This document shows positions 16,569 to 26,696 of a stretch of DNA of 64,000 bases, one piece after another (positions within the stretch are counted from its first letter, which is position 1; each line of letters begins with the position of its first letter). The DNA is from Fluctibacter halophilus (GTDB taxonomy: Bacteria > Pseudomonadota > Gammaproteobacteria > Enterobacterales > Alteromonadaceae). The stretch lies in the NCBI RefSeq assembly GCF_020687825.1, contig NZ_JAJEWP010000005.1, positions 1 through 64,000 on the forward strand. The letters run 5' to 3'. Under the pieces are notes generated by a model. It saw only the letters and a list, made by a program, of their open reading frames with translations. It searched no databases and was not told the DNA's origin. Both the position numbers and the translations under genes were made by a program.

Positions 16569-17768
16569 CTATTGGCAAGCTGACATACGTTGCTGTATCA
16601 GCGTCAGTAGCGCACTTGCCACTTCTAGCTTTGAGGCGACAGGCAATAGCTGATCGCCACCTGACCAGAAGACATGCAACGCATTCTGATCAGCATTGAA
16701 GCCAATGCGGCTGTCAGACACATCGTTTGCGGCGATCATGTCCAACCCTTTGCGCTGCAACTTGTCTTTGGCGTAATGGGCCACATCCTGGGTTTCAGCG
16801 GCAAAACCGACGGTAAACGGCCCTTGTTGCATTTTGGCTACATCAGCAAGAATATCAGGGTTTTTAACAAAAGTAAGTGTTAACTCTTGCTGATTTTTCT
16901 TAATTTTTTGTGGTTGCTGGTCGGCGGCGCGGTAATCTGCAACAGCGGCGCAAGCGATAAACACATCGTTATTTTTGGCGTGCTGCATGACCGCTTCATG
17001 CATGTCTGCAGCACTGATAACATCGATTCGGTGAACCCCGCCTGGGGTGGGCAACGATACCGGCCCGCTGACCAAGGTCACCTGGGCACCGGCTCTCACC
17101 GCTTGTTGTGCCAATGCGTAACCCATTTTTCCACTGCTGTGGTTGCTCATATAGCGAACAGGGTCAATGGCTTCACGGGTAGGGCCTGCAGTGATCAGTA
17201 TGCGTTTGCCGCTGAGCGGCCCTTTAGGGGGAGTGCCTGCCAGGGCGGCAACCAACGCTTCCGGCTCCAGCATGCGACCGGGACCGATGTCTCCACAGGC
17301 CTGTTCTCCTTCGGCGGGGCCATGAAAGGTGATCTGACGTTGATGTAACAGTGCTAGATTGGCCTGCGTGGCTGGTGCTCGCCACATTTGCTGATTCATT
17401 GCCGGCGCGATATGTATCGGTGCTTGCGTGGCCAGACAAAGTGTCGACAATAAATCATCGGCAAGACCATGGGCCAGCTTGGCAAGAATATTGGCCGTAG
17501 CGGGGGCAATAAGCAACACATCGGCCCATTTGGCCAATTCGATATGACCCATAGCGGCTTCAGCAGCGGGATCCAACAGATCCTGGCTGACCGGATGCCC
17601 GCAAACCGCTTGCAGTGATAATGGCGAAACGAAGGCTGCAGCGGACGCCGTCATTACGACGCGGACGTTCGCGCCCTGGGCACGCAATTTGCGCACTAGG
17701 TCTGGGGCTTTATACGCCGCAATACCCCCGCTAATCCCCAACAATACGTTCTTGTCACACAGACTCAT
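16569..17768 (-). CDS. coaBC: Bifunctional phosphopantothenate-cysteine ligase / phosphopantothenoylcysteine decarboxylase
   Basis: Two steps of coenzyme A synthesis in one 399-residue protein. The N-terminal flavoprotein decarboxylase (CoaC) begins VLLGISGGIAAYKAPDLVRKL and carries APAMNQQMW with its conserved Met/Asn. The C-terminal ligase (CoaB) starts at ILITAGPTREAIDPVRYMSNHSSGKMG and includes AAVADYR and KKN. ATG at 17768 starts the canonical N terminus. Divergent from radC and adjacent to slmA, the ancestral gene order. A short A+T-rich run near 16860-16910 encodes a lysine-rich stretch and is not a disruption. Confidence 0.96.
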   Translation of the reverse strand: MSLCDKNVLLGISGGIAAYKAPDLVRKLRAQGANVRVVMTASAAAFVSPLSLQAVCGHPVSQDLLDPAAEAAMGHIELAKWADVLLIAPATANILAKLAHGLADDLLSTLCLATQAPIHIAPAMNQQMWRAPATQANLALLHQRQITFHGPAEGEQACGDIGPGRMLEPEALVAALAGTPPKGPLSGKRILITAGPTREAIDPVRYMSNHSSGKMGYALAQQAVRAGAQVTLVSGPVSLPTPGGVHRIDVISAADMHEAVMQHAKNNDVFIACAAVADYRAADQQPQKIKKNQQELTLTFVKNPDILADVAKMQQGPFTVGFAAETQDVAHYAKDKLQRKGLDMIAANDVSDSRIGFNADQNALHVFWSGGDQLLPVASKLEVASALLTLIQQRMSACQ

Positions 17769-17876
17769 GAATAACCGGACCCAACTTTTGGTGATTCTGG
17801 ACCCCACATTATTGGCCGAACAAGGGCCCTATTGCTAGGGTTATTTAACACTCAATGACGGTAAGGACACCGCGCA

Positions 17877-18545
17877 ATGGCGGCTAAACATGACCCGCAA
17901 CACCTGTTGCAACGTATGCTGCGTGCGGGCCCGGATACACTGTCCAATCAGGAATTAGTGCGTCTCATGCTCGCGCCAGGCGCGCAGACACCCCGTACAG
18001 ATGCACTGGCCACACAATTGTTGAACCATTTCGGCTCATTACGGGCAATGGTGAAGGCGTCTTGTGCGCAATGGCTGGCGATCAGCGGGGTAGGCCTTTC
18101 AACCTATAGCCGTTTCGTCGCGGCGAATGAGTTTTTCCGCCGCAGTTTGACCGAAACCGTCACAGAACGGCCAATTCTTAACGGTGCTCATGCGGCCCGG
18201 ACATTGGTATTGCAGCAGTTGGGCAATGAGGCCCGTGAGCATTTTGCGTTACTGCTGTTGGACAGCCAGCACAGGCTAATGGCCTTTCGTCGCTTGTTTC
18301 ACGGTACCATTGATGCCGCCACAGTCTATCCTCGTGTTGTCGTGCAAGTGGTGTTGGAAAACAATGCCGCAGCAGTGATTTTGGCGCATAATCACCCTTC
18401 AGGCGTTGTTGAGCCAAGTGACGCAGACAAACAGATCACCGAGCGCCTGCGCTCAGCGCTATCGCTGGTGGATGTCCCGGTGCTTGATCACATCATCGCC
18501 GGCGCCGGGCGCACCGTGTCATTTGCCCAGCGTGGCTTGTTATAA
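17877..18545 (+). CDS. radC: RadC family JAB-domain protein
   Basis: A 222-residue RadC: N-terminal helix-hairpin-helix region (GPDTLSNQELVRLML ... ISGVGLSTYSRF) and a C-terminal JAB/MPN-like domain. The metal motif HNHPSGVVEPSDAD gives His-x-His and the distal Asp, all present. The E. coli radC-102 repair phenotype was traced to recG, so the real function of the family remains unclear. Start ATG is preceded by TAAGGA. It is divergent from coaBC. In the ancestral order rpmB follows directly; here a glycosyltransferase gene intervenes. Confidence 0.94.
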   Translation: MAAKHDPQHLLQRMLRAGPDTLSNQELVRLMLAPGAQTPRTDALATQLLNHFGSLRAMVKASCAQWLAISGVGLSTYSRFVAANEFFRRSLTETVTERPILNGAHAARTLVLQQLGNEAREHFALLLLDSQHRLMAFRRLFHGTIDAATVYPRVVVQVVLENNAAAVILAHNHPSGVVEPSDADKQITERLRSALSLVDVPVLDHIIAGAGRTVSFAQRGLL

Positions 18546-18624
18546 AGCGTTCATTAAACTGTCAGTGGGTTGACATATTGGCGGGCTAAGTTCAGTACAC
18601 ATACTGTGTGACTTTGGCAGCCCA

Positions 18625-19443
18625 ATGGTACCGACCACGTCCGTTATTTTGACGACCTACAATTCTCCGCTTTGGCTTGAAAAAGTGCTGTGGGGGTTTC
18701 ACCACCAATCCGTTTGTCCGCTTGAGATCATCATCGCTGATGACGGTTCAACCTCAGCAACGGAACAGACTATCGATAAGTTCAGGTCTCGTACTCACTT
18801 ACGCATCCAACATATCTGGCAGCCGGACGACGGTTTTCAGAAATGCCGGATCCTGAACAAGGCCATTCGTGTTGCCAAGGGCGACTACCTGGTGTTTACC
18901 GACGGTGATTGCATTCCGCGTAATGACTTTGTGCAAGTTCATCAACGCTTTGCAAGACCGGGACATTTTCTGTCGGGCGGATATTTCAAGTTGTCGTTGG
19001 CATTGAGTCAGCACATTTCAGACAGTGACATCGCTACAGGACGGGCTTTTGCGCCAGACTGGCTGGTGGACAACGGACTGGCAAAGACACACAAGTTGAT
19101 GAAGTTGCGCGCTCGGGGCATCACGGCAACGCTACTGAACCACCTGACCCCTACCAAAGCAACATGGAATGGGCACAATGCTTCTGGCTGGAAACGGGAT
19201 ATATTGGCGGTTAATGGCTTTGATGAGCGGATGCAGTACGGCGGAGAAGATCGGGAACTGGGAGAGCGAATGATTAACCATGGTATACGCCCGCGACAAA
19301 TACGTTATTCTGCGGTGTGCGTCCATCTTGATCATGAACGGGGATACGTGAGCCCTGAAATGATCAGGAAAAACAGAGTGATAAGGAAAAATACCCGTGA
19401 AAACAGGCGAATATGGACGCCATTTGGGCTGGTAAAAGATTAA
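18625..19443 (+). CDS. Family 2 glycosyltransferase
   Basis: A 272-residue GT-A enzyme. The nucleotide-sugar site appears as [33 protein letters not shown] and the metal-binding [12 protein letters not shown] (Asp-Gly-Asp at 93-95). [19 protein letters not shown] near 195-213 provides the acceptor-side acidic residues. It probably adds a sugar to lipopolysaccharide core or another glycan, in line with waaA, kdkA and a GT4 gene a few kilobases away. It sits between radC and rpmB, which are neighbours in many relatives, so it is an insertion into a conserved block. Acceptor and sugar are unknown. The start ATG at 18625 lacks a strong ribosome site. Confidence 0.88.
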   Translation: MVPTTSVILTTYNSPLWLEKVLWGFHHQSVCPLEIIIADDGSTSATEQTIDKFRSRTHLRIQHIWQPDDGFQKCRILNKAIRVAKGDYLVFTDGDCIPRNDFVQVHQRFARPGHFLSGGYFKLSLALSQHISDSDIATGRAFAPDWLVDNGLAKTHKLMKLRARGITATLLNHLTPTKATWNGHNASGWKRDILAVNGFDERMQYGGEDRELGERMINHGIRPRQIRYSAVCVHLDHERGYVSPEMIRKNRVIRKNTRENRRIWTPFGLVKD

Positions 19444-19461
19444 ATCTTCGGCACTTTTTTA

Positions 19462-19490
19462 TTGAACCTGTCGCTTATTTACTGTATAAA
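19462..19490 (+). promoter_or_regulatory. Sigma-70-like promoter for rpmB-rpmG
   Basis: TTGAAC (19462-19467), a 17-bp spacer and TATAAA (19485-19490) form a strong sigma-70 promoter. It lies about 90 bp before rpmB and just after the GT2 stop, so the ribosomal protein genes have their own promoter. Confidence 0.75.
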
Positions 19491-19580
19491 GTGCGCCCTC
19501 TTATCAATAGTGTTATGTGTATTGGTTGCTCGGTAATCAATTCGGCGCTGAATTTTATTGTTGTTTCGGAGACAAATACG

Positions 19581-19817
19581 ATGTCCAGAGTATGTCAAGT
19601 AACTGGCAAGCGTCCTGCGGTAGGTAATAACCGCTCTCACGCGAAGAACGCGACCCGTCGTCGTTTCTTGCCAAACCTTCAATCCCACCGTTTCTGGGTT
19701 GAAAGCGAAAACCGTTTCGTAAAACTGCGTCTATCTGCAAAAGGTATGCGTATTATCGACAAGAAAGGCATTGATGCAGTGTTGACTGACATCCGTGCTC
19801 GTGGTGAGAAAATCTAA
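19581..19817 (+). CDS. rpmB: 50S ribosomal protein L28
   Basis: A 78-residue L28 of standard length: [22 protein letters not shown] and the basic [14 protein letters not shown] are diagnostic, and the C terminus [18 protein letters not shown] is intact. GGAG lies eleven bases upstream of the ATG. The frame is open for 56 codons further upstream but that part is the leader and promoter. Followed after eleven bases by rpmG. Confidence 0.98.
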   Translation: MSRVCQVTGKRPAVGNNRSHAKNATRRRFLPNLQSHRFWVESENRFVKLRLSAKGMRIIDKKGIDAVLTDIRARGEKI

Positions 19818-19828
19818 GGAACATTACC

Positions 19829-19984
19829 ATGCGTGATAAAATCAAATTAGTATCAACTGCGGGTACCGGTTATTACTACACCACAGACAAGAACAAGCGT
19901 AACATGCCTGGCAAAATGGAGATCAAAAAGTTTGATCCTAAAATCCGCCAGCACGTGATGTTCAAGGAAGCCAAAATCAAGTAA
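19829..19984 (+). CDS. rpmG: 50S ribosomal protein L33
   Basis: A 51-residue L33: [20 protein letters not shown], then [14 protein letters not shown] and the C terminus [10 protein letters not shown]. It lacks the Cys pairs of the zinc-binding form of L33, as is usual in this group. AAGGA sits upstream of the ATG. Co-transcribed with rpmB and followed by a terminator. Confidence 0.98.
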   Translation: MRDKIKLVSTAGTGYYYTTDKNKRNMPGKMEIKKFDPKIRQHVMFKEAKIK

Positions 19985-20007
19985 AAGTTACTTGTTTTTG
20001 TCTCCAG

Positions 20008-20034
20008 AAAAACCCGGCTCATGCCGGGTTTTTT
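20008..20034 (+). terminator. Rho-independent terminator of rpmB-rpmG
   Basis: An 11-bp perfect stem (AAAAACCCGGC / GCCGGGTTTTT) with a 4-nt loop and a terminal T-run, 24 bases after the rpmG stop. Confidence 0.92.
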
Positions 20035-20101
20035 GCGTATCTGTTGTGCTGATCCTGACGCAGGTTACAGCGGGGTTATTTCCGGTTAGTATGGGCTATT
20101 A

Positions 20102-20590
20102 GTGTCCCACCCCCGAGGTTTTGCCGCTGTGCTACGACTGACTCAACAAGCCTGGAATAACCTGTTGATTGTCGCCATGTTGGCCATGATCCTGTTGTTT
20201 AATCTGACCGGGCCTGGCTGGCAGAACGAGGAATCTGTTGATGATCGCCCCGTGCCGCTGCTTCCCCCGCAAGGGGTCATTCTGAGCATTGAGAGCGACG
20301 GTAGCAAGGTGCAGCGCATTGGCAAGGGCTGGCGTAAGATACCCTCTGATGCAACGCCTGAGCCGCAGTTGGCGGCTTGGGTGCAGCGCTGGACTGAAGC
20401 CCAGGGCGTTGTTAGTGAGAAACGTCCCCCAGGCCAACCAAGCATTGTGGTGGTGTGGTTAGCGGGTGAGTCTCAGGGGCGTGTGTTTGAGTTGTTCCAT
20501 GATGCGCCACAGCCCATTGTGCGCTATCAACAACGCCACTGGGTGCTGGACAATGTCTCGATTGACGATTTAACCATGCCAGGAGTTTGA
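20102..20590 (+). CDS. Small membrane-anchored protein upstream of mutM
   Basis: A 162-residue protein with one N-terminal membrane segment (about 19-34, NNLLIVAMLAMILLFN) and a presumably periplasmic remainder. No family is recognised. The frame opens with GTG at 20102; a second GTG at 20129 would place the start nine residues later and nearer the membrane segment. Neither has a convincing ribosome site. It ends four bases before the mutM start, and the mutM ribosome site AGGAG lies in its last codons, so the two are translationally coupled. This arrangement suggests operon membership but not a repair function. Confidence 0.7.
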   Translation: MSHPRGFAAVLRLTQQAWNNLLIVAMLAMILLFNLTGPGWQNEESVDDRPVPLLPPQGVILSIESDGSKVQRIGKGWRKIPSDATPEPQLAAWVQRWTEAQGVVSEKRPPGQPSIVVVWLAGESQGRVFELFHDAPQPIVRYQQRHWVLDNVSIDDLTMPGV

Positions 20591-20593
20591 TCC

Positions 20594-21406
20594 TTGCCAG
20601 AATTACCGGAAGTCGAAGTTAGCCGCCAAGGCATCGCCCCCCACATGATAGGGCAATCCATCACTGCTATCGTGGTGCGCCAGCCACAACTGCGTTGGCC
20701 TGTGCCAGACGCCGTTCAACAAGCAACGGGTCAGGTGATCCATGCCGTCCGTCGCCGCGCCAAGTATCTTTTCATTGATACCCCAATGGGCAGTGTGGTG
20801 TTGCACCTGGGCATGTCAGGCCGGTTACGTGTCATCCCTGCCAGTACGCCGGTGGCTAAACATGATCACCTGGATATCGTATTGGACAATGGTCAGTGTT
20901 TGCGATTCCACGATCCCCGTCGCTTTGGTGCCTGTTTATGGCAGGGGCAGGACGACCCGTCGTTACCGCTGCTTGAAAAATTGGGTCCTGAACCGCTGAC
21001 AGATGAATTTGATGGTAAGCACTTACACTTGTTTTCGTCAGGTAAAAAAGTGGCCGTTAAAAACTTCATCATGGACAATCACGTGGTGGTTGGAGTTGGC
21101 AACATTTACGCGAACGAAGCATTATTTGCCAGTGGGATTGACCCTCGCAAGCCTGCGGGCAAGGTCAGCAGGTCACGGTATGATCGCCTGGCCGACAACA
21201 TTAAAAATGTCTTGTCACGTGCCATTGAGCAAGGCGGCACCACGTTAAAAGATTTTACCCAGACGGATGGAAAGCCCGGTTATTTCGCCCAACATCTGCG
21301 GGTTTATGGGCGAGCAAACGCCCCTTGTGAGGTGTGTGAAACGCCGATCAAATCGGTCACCATTGGCCAGCGTAACAGTTTCTATTGTCCCCAATGTCAA
21401 CGGTAG
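20594..21406 (+). CDS. mutM: Formamidopyrimidine-DNA glycosylase
   Basis: Bifunctional glycosylase/AP lyase that removes 8-oxoguanine and ring-opened purines. The catalytic N terminus is Pro2-Glu3 (PELPEVEVSRQG), with the conserved Lys in HLGMSGRLRV region and the helix-two-turn-helix VVGVGNIYANEALF. A C-terminal zinc finger CEVCETP...FYCPQCQR holds four Cys. The start codon is TTG, with AGGAG eight bases upstream. Length 270 is normal. Confidence 0.96.
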   Translation: MPELPEVEVSRQGIAPHMIGQSITAIVVRQPQLRWPVPDAVQQATGQVIHAVRRRAKYLFIDTPMGSVVLHLGMSGRLRVIPASTPVAKHDHLDIVLDNGQCLRFHDPRRFGACLWQGQDDPSLPLLEKLGPEPLTDEFDGKHLHLFSSGKKVAVKNFIMDNHVVVGVGNIYANEALFASGIDPRKPAGKVSRSRYDRLADNIKNVLSRAIEQGGTTLKDFTQTDGKPGYFAQHLRVYGRANAPCEVCETPIKSVTIGQRNSFYCPQCQR

Positions 21407-21444
21407 TTAAATCAGGCTGACAATGGATTACAGCGCTGCCCGCC

Positions 21445-22963
<1,519 letters not shown>

Positions 22964-22967
<4 letters not shown>

Positions 22968-23359
22968 TTGACCTCTCTGATGACCTCGATGATTTCGGTG
23001 GTCGAAATGGATGGTGTACGCGGCAGATAGACCACCTCACAGATGTCGTTAAACTCGTCAAACCGGCCTTCCCAGTCGTTACCCATCACCAGTACATCGG
23101 CATTGTGTTGTTGGATATATTCCCGTTTCTTTTCCAGCGACTCCTCTACAAACACCGCATCGACAAAGCGTAATGACTGAATAATTTCCATGCGGCTGGA
23201 TAAGGGATACACCGGTGCCCGGCCTTTTTTGCTCTGATTCAGTTCATCTGACGATATACCCACTGTCAGATGGTCGCCCTGCGCGCGGGCTCGCTTGAGA
23301 ATATTAATGTGCCCTACGTGGAAGACGTCGAACGTGCCAAATGTGATTACTTTTCGCAT
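22964..23359 (-). CDS. Glycerol-3-phosphate cytidylyltransferase-like protein (TagD family)
   Basis: A 131-residue cytidylyltransferase making CDP-glycerol from CTP and glycerol 3-phosphate. The HxGH site is in TFGTFDVFHVGHINILKRA; the second signature RTPSISTTEII (RTxGISTT-like) is present, and length matches TagD. The four-base overlap with the TagB-like gene ties the two functions. Downstream of wzi, twelve bases after its stop. A close relative acting on another polyol phosphate cannot be excluded. Confidence 0.86.
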
Positions 23360-23371
23360 TGCGTATCCTGA

Positions 23372-24787
23372 TTACCAGCGGTAAAAGCCGTTGACTCGCG
23401 TGAATGAGCCGCCAAATACGCTGCGGCCGGTATACAAGGTTACTCCCCAGAAGCCTTGTGGAGTAGCCTGACTAAATGTGGCTTCGAGCTCTATACCGTT
23501 GTCGTAAGTGTAGGTGGCTTCAGACTGGTTTTGAATGTGTCGCAAGGTGATATCCAGCAATTGGGTTGAAGACATTTGCCAGTTGACGTTCATTGCATGG
23601 ACATGGGCTTTTACATCATCACCAAACTGACGTTCGGAACCACCCCAGTGGCCCATCACCCGACCTTCGTTAGTGTATCCTTGCTGATAGAGGTGGTGCA
23701 CATACCAAGCCGTTGACCAGCGGGTAAATTCGTAACGTAGGCCGATGTTGTCAGTCAGCACAGGAAGGTACAGGCCGGCAGACAGTGTTTCATTGCCGAG
23801 CTTATAATTTTTTTCACCTTCGGTATCTTCACCGCCAATTTCACCATACAACACAAACGGAAAATCACCGTCGTAGTGGTAGCGGGCGGTGACGGAGGCC
23901 TGTTGGTTACCAAACTCAAAATTGGGGTCATCGCCGGTGTAATCTCCCACGTTGTCTTTACCGGCCGGATTGAAAATGGCCTGGATCACATCACTGAAAT
24001 CAACTTCCCGCAAACCGCCGCCAAATTGCAGGGTGCGATTAATGCCAAGGGTAAGATTATCAATGGGCTGGAAGCTGATATGCAGTCCGGCATGACGAGG
24101 TTCGCCGGGAGTCACCTGATCACCCAGTCGTATGCCTTCCACGGTTTCAAGTTTGCTGTAGAAAAACGTGTAATTCAGCTGCCAGTCGGTGATCGGCGCA
24201 ACGTTACTGACTGTGATGGAGGGGGACGGCTTGGCGTGTGTACTGACCAGCATTGCGCCGTCCTGCATGGGTGAAAACCAGTGTTCCCGATAACCGATAT
24301 CGACTTGCGCATATTCAAACCCGGCTGACAAAGCCGTTCCCCAATGAACGAGCCCTTGTTCATCATCCCAGCGTGTCCCGACACTGGCCATTGCATAGGG
24401 AGTGAGCATCGTGAACCCTGCAGTTGACAGCGAGAAATGGGTATCGCTGTTCATGCCCCGCTGATTGGGTAAGGCTTTCAGTTCACCACTGTCGAATCCT
24501 GCACTGATACTGCGATGGGTCCAGCCCCGCTCACGCCGGTAGCGGTCAAGGTATTGGGACAGCAACTGATAGAGGCGCGGGTGCTCGGATTTGAGTTTGG
24601 GTAAAACCCGATGCAAGTCCGCCGCTTTGTAGGGTTTAACCAGCGGGGCATTGCCGGTCAGGGCAAAGGCTTTTTCGATATGGTGTTCGACTTCTGGCGA
24701 CATATTCAGTGGCAGATAAGGTGACACACCCTTGGCCGCAACCCACGTCGGCAAGACTGCCACACACAGTAAAAGCTTTTTTAACAC
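23372..24787 (-). CDS. Wzi-family outer-membrane capsule assembly protein
   Basis: A 471-residue outer-membrane beta-barrel of the capsule assembly Wzi family. Signal peptide at 1-18 (MLKKLLLCVAVLPTWVAA), an N-terminal helical region (HHIEKAFALTGNAPLVKPY...), then amphipathic strands ending in Trp (VNGFYRW), as usual for barrels. Motifs HWFSPMQDGAMLVSTHAKPSPSI and ARYHYDGDFPFVLYGE match the family. In known bacteria Wzi helps attach capsule to the surface. It heads a leftward run with the TagD/TagB-like genes, suggesting a surface glycan carrying phosphoglycerol. Confidence 0.88.
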   Translation of the reverse strand: MLKKLLLCVAVLPTWVAAKGVSPYLPLNMSPEVEHHIEKAFALTGNAPLVKPYKAADLHRVLPKLKSEHPRLYQLLSQYLDRYRRERGWTHRSISAGFDSGELKALPNQRGMNSDTHFSLSTAGFTMLTPYAMASVGTRWDDEQGLVHWGTALSAGFEYAQVDIGYREHWFSPMQDGAMLVSTHAKPSPSITVSNVAPITDWQLNYTFFYSKLETVEGIRLGDQVTPGEPRHAGLHISFQPIDNLTLGINRTLQFGGGLREVDFSDVIQAIFNPAGKDNVGDYTGDDPNFEFGNQQASVTARYHYDGDFPFVLYGEIGGEDTEGEKNYKLGNETLSAGLYLPVLTDNIGLRYEFTRWSTAWYVHHLYQQGYTNEGRVMGHWGGSERQFGDDVKAHVHAMNVNWQMSSTQLLDITLRHIQNQSEATYTYDNGIELEATFSQATPQGFWGVTLYTGRSVFGGSFTRVNGFYRW

Positions 24788-24821
24788 TGGGTTTCATTCC
24801 CCTGACAAAAACAGCACCGGA

Positions 24822-25547
24822 TCATACGTTTTTTCCTTGTCCATAACCACTCAGCAATGCCTGCCAATCATCCATACAAAAATGGTAGTCACCGTTTTTG
24901 CCGTGTTCTTTGTGCAATGAGCGTTGCAGACGGGAAAGGTTGTGCGCTTTCCAGCGGTTGCCCCGTCGGCGTCCGCATTTGTCAAAATCAATTAACCAAA
25001 CGCGTTGTTGGTCATCCAACATAATATTGTGGATATTCAGATCATGGTGATAGATCCCGTGGTCATGAAAGCGTCGGATAGTGGCGCCAATATCCTGCCA
25101 TTGCTGGGCTGACAGAGACGCTTTACACAACCGGTGATGTGCATCTGTGGCGCCGGGAATACGCACCGTGATCAGATCGCAACGGTAGCCCAACCCGTGG
25201 CGGCTTACCCGACCGGCAACCGGAGCCGGGCAGGGCAGACCAAGGTCCTGCATGTACTGTAGTAGCGTTAATTCCTGCCACACACGGGTGCGGGCTATAC
25301 CCAGGTACAAAAACGTATCGGTGATCCATCGTCCAACCATGCCGCCGCGGCAATAATGGCGTAGAACCCAGGCATGTTGTTGATGTTGAATAAAGTGCGT
25401 GGTGCCGCGTCCGGGCGCACTGCCGGTCAGCTGTCCCAGCGCTCGCCAATGGTCGGGTTCAAACCAGTCACTGCTGACCTGATCCAATAGCGAAGCGGGC
25501 GCAAACAACATTTGATGTTGGCAAATTTTCTGCTGAATCAAGGTCAT
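24822..25547 (-). CDS. kdkA: 3-deoxy-D-manno-octulosonic acid kinase
   Basis: A 241-residue small kinase that phosphorylates Kdo of lipid A-Kdo at the 4-position in known species. The catalytic loop YHHDLNIHNIMLDD (HxDxxxxN) and the metal motif WLIDFDKCG are intact; the start LFAPASLLDQVSSDWFEPDHW matches the family. ATG at 25547 gives family length. The C-terminal part NLSRLQRSLHKEH is typical. Divergent from a GT4 gene and near waaA, consistent with inner-core synthesis. Confidence 0.9.
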   Translation of the reverse strand: MTLIQQKICQHQMLFAPASLLDQVSSDWFEPDHWRALGQLTGSAPGRGTTHFIQHQQHAWVLRHYCRGGMVGRWITDTFLYLGIARTRVWQELTLLQYMQDLGLPCPAPVAGRVSRHGLGYRCDLITVRIPGATDAHHRLCKASLSAQQWQDIGATIRRFHDHGIYHHDLNIHNIMLDDQQRVWLIDFDKCGRRRGNRWKAHNLSRLQRSLHKEHGKNGDYHFCMDDWQALLSGYGQGKNV

Positions 25548-25625
25548 GCTACACTTCGCCCCAATGAAAGAACGCTCATTGTAAATAAAAATGTGTGACA
25601 ATGCGCCCCAAAACCGACAGAGGCT

Positions 25626-26696
25626 GTGTCGTTGAGCAAACAATCTTCAAACCAAGACATTGAACTTATCCTGGGAAATTCCAATTCAAACTTTTCCGGT
25701 GTGACGTCTACCATGTTGCAGGTATCTGCCGAGCAGCGTAAGTGGGTAAATTTGCGCATCATGGGCAGACACCATCTTACCGACCCGTCGTTGTACATCG
25801 GCTTCTGGGATGTGGTGAAACTGTGCCAACGGCCACTGGCAAATGGCAAGTGGCGGGTGTTTCACGCTCGTCGGGTGGATGAGATGATCCAGGGCTTATT
25901 ATTGCGCTATGTGTTTCGTTGCAAGCTGAAACTGGTGTTCAGTAGTGCTGCCCAGCGTAAGCGCTCTGGCTCGACGGTGTGGATAACACGAAAAATGGAT
26001 GCCGTAGTGGCCGTCAGTCAACGTTCGGCCGGTTTTCTGGCCGATCCACCGGACAAGGTGATCCCTCACGGCGTGCAAAGCAATACCTACGTGCCAGCCG
26101 AAGACAAACACGCTGCATGGCAGGCGTTAGGATATGGCGGACGTATTGGGATCGGCATTCTGGGCAGGGTAAGAAAGCAAAAAGGTGTTCATCACTTTGT
26201 CCACGCCTGCATCAAGGTATTACCCAAATACCCCGACGTGACCGCCGTTGTTGTCGGTGCCATTTCTTCATCTCATCAGGGATTTGTCGACGAGTTGAAA
26301 CAAGCCATTGATGCGGCGGGTTTGTCTGAGCGCATTGTGTTTACCGGAGAATTACCCTTCGAGCGTATCCCGCCGATCTTTTCTGCCCTGTCATTGGTGG
26401 CTGCGCTGAGCGATAACGAGGGCTTTGGATTAACCGTACCAGAAGCGATGAGCGCTGGTGCCGCAGTAATGGCAACCGATGCCGGCGCCTGGCCAGAAAT
26501 CATTCGGCCGGGTGTTGACGGACACGTCGTGGCGGTCAACGATCGGCAGGCCATGATAGAAAAGCTGGATACCATGCTGTCTGATCAGGACGCCTTGTCG
26601 GCTATGGGGAAAGCCGGCCGTGAGCGTGTTCTGGCTGATTACAGTATCGAGCGAGAAGCCCGTCAGTTGCTGGACTTTTTTGCTACCTTGCAATGA
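25626..26696 (+). CDS. Family 4 glycosyltransferase
   Basis: A 356-residue GT-B retaining glycosyltransferase. The C-lobe carries GILGRVRKQKGVHHFV, IVFTGELPFERIP and the EX7E motif EGFGLTVPEAM. Such an enzyme next to waaA and kdkA most likely builds lipopolysaccharide inner core. The frame begins with GTG at 25626; a TTG two codons later (25632) has AGAGG at better spacing and may be the true start. Its last 14 bases overlap the convergent waaA. Sugar specificity is unknown. Confidence 0.9.
   Translation: MSLSKQSSNQDIELILGNSNSNFSGVTSTMLQVSAEQRKWVNLRIMGRHHLTDPSLYIGFWDVVKLCQRPLANGKWRVFHARRVDEMIQGLLLRYVFRCKLKLVFSSAAQRKRSGSTVWITRKMDAVVAVSQRSAGFLADPPDKVIPHGVQSNTYVPAEDKHAAWQALGYGGRIGIGILGRVRKQKGVHHFVHACIKVLPKYPDVTAVVVGAISSSHQGFVDELKQAIDAAGLSERIVFTGELPFERIPPIFSALSLVAALSDNEGFGLTVPEAMSAGAAVMATDAGAWPEIIRPGVDGHVVAVNDRQAMIEKLDTMLSDQDALSAMGKAGRERVLADYSIEREARQLLDFFATLQ

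Noticed and set aside
25577-25603. CATTGT / ACAATG dyad between kdkA and the GT4 gene
   Set aside because: Only six bases per arm, with no candidate regulator; spacing does not make a good promoter either.
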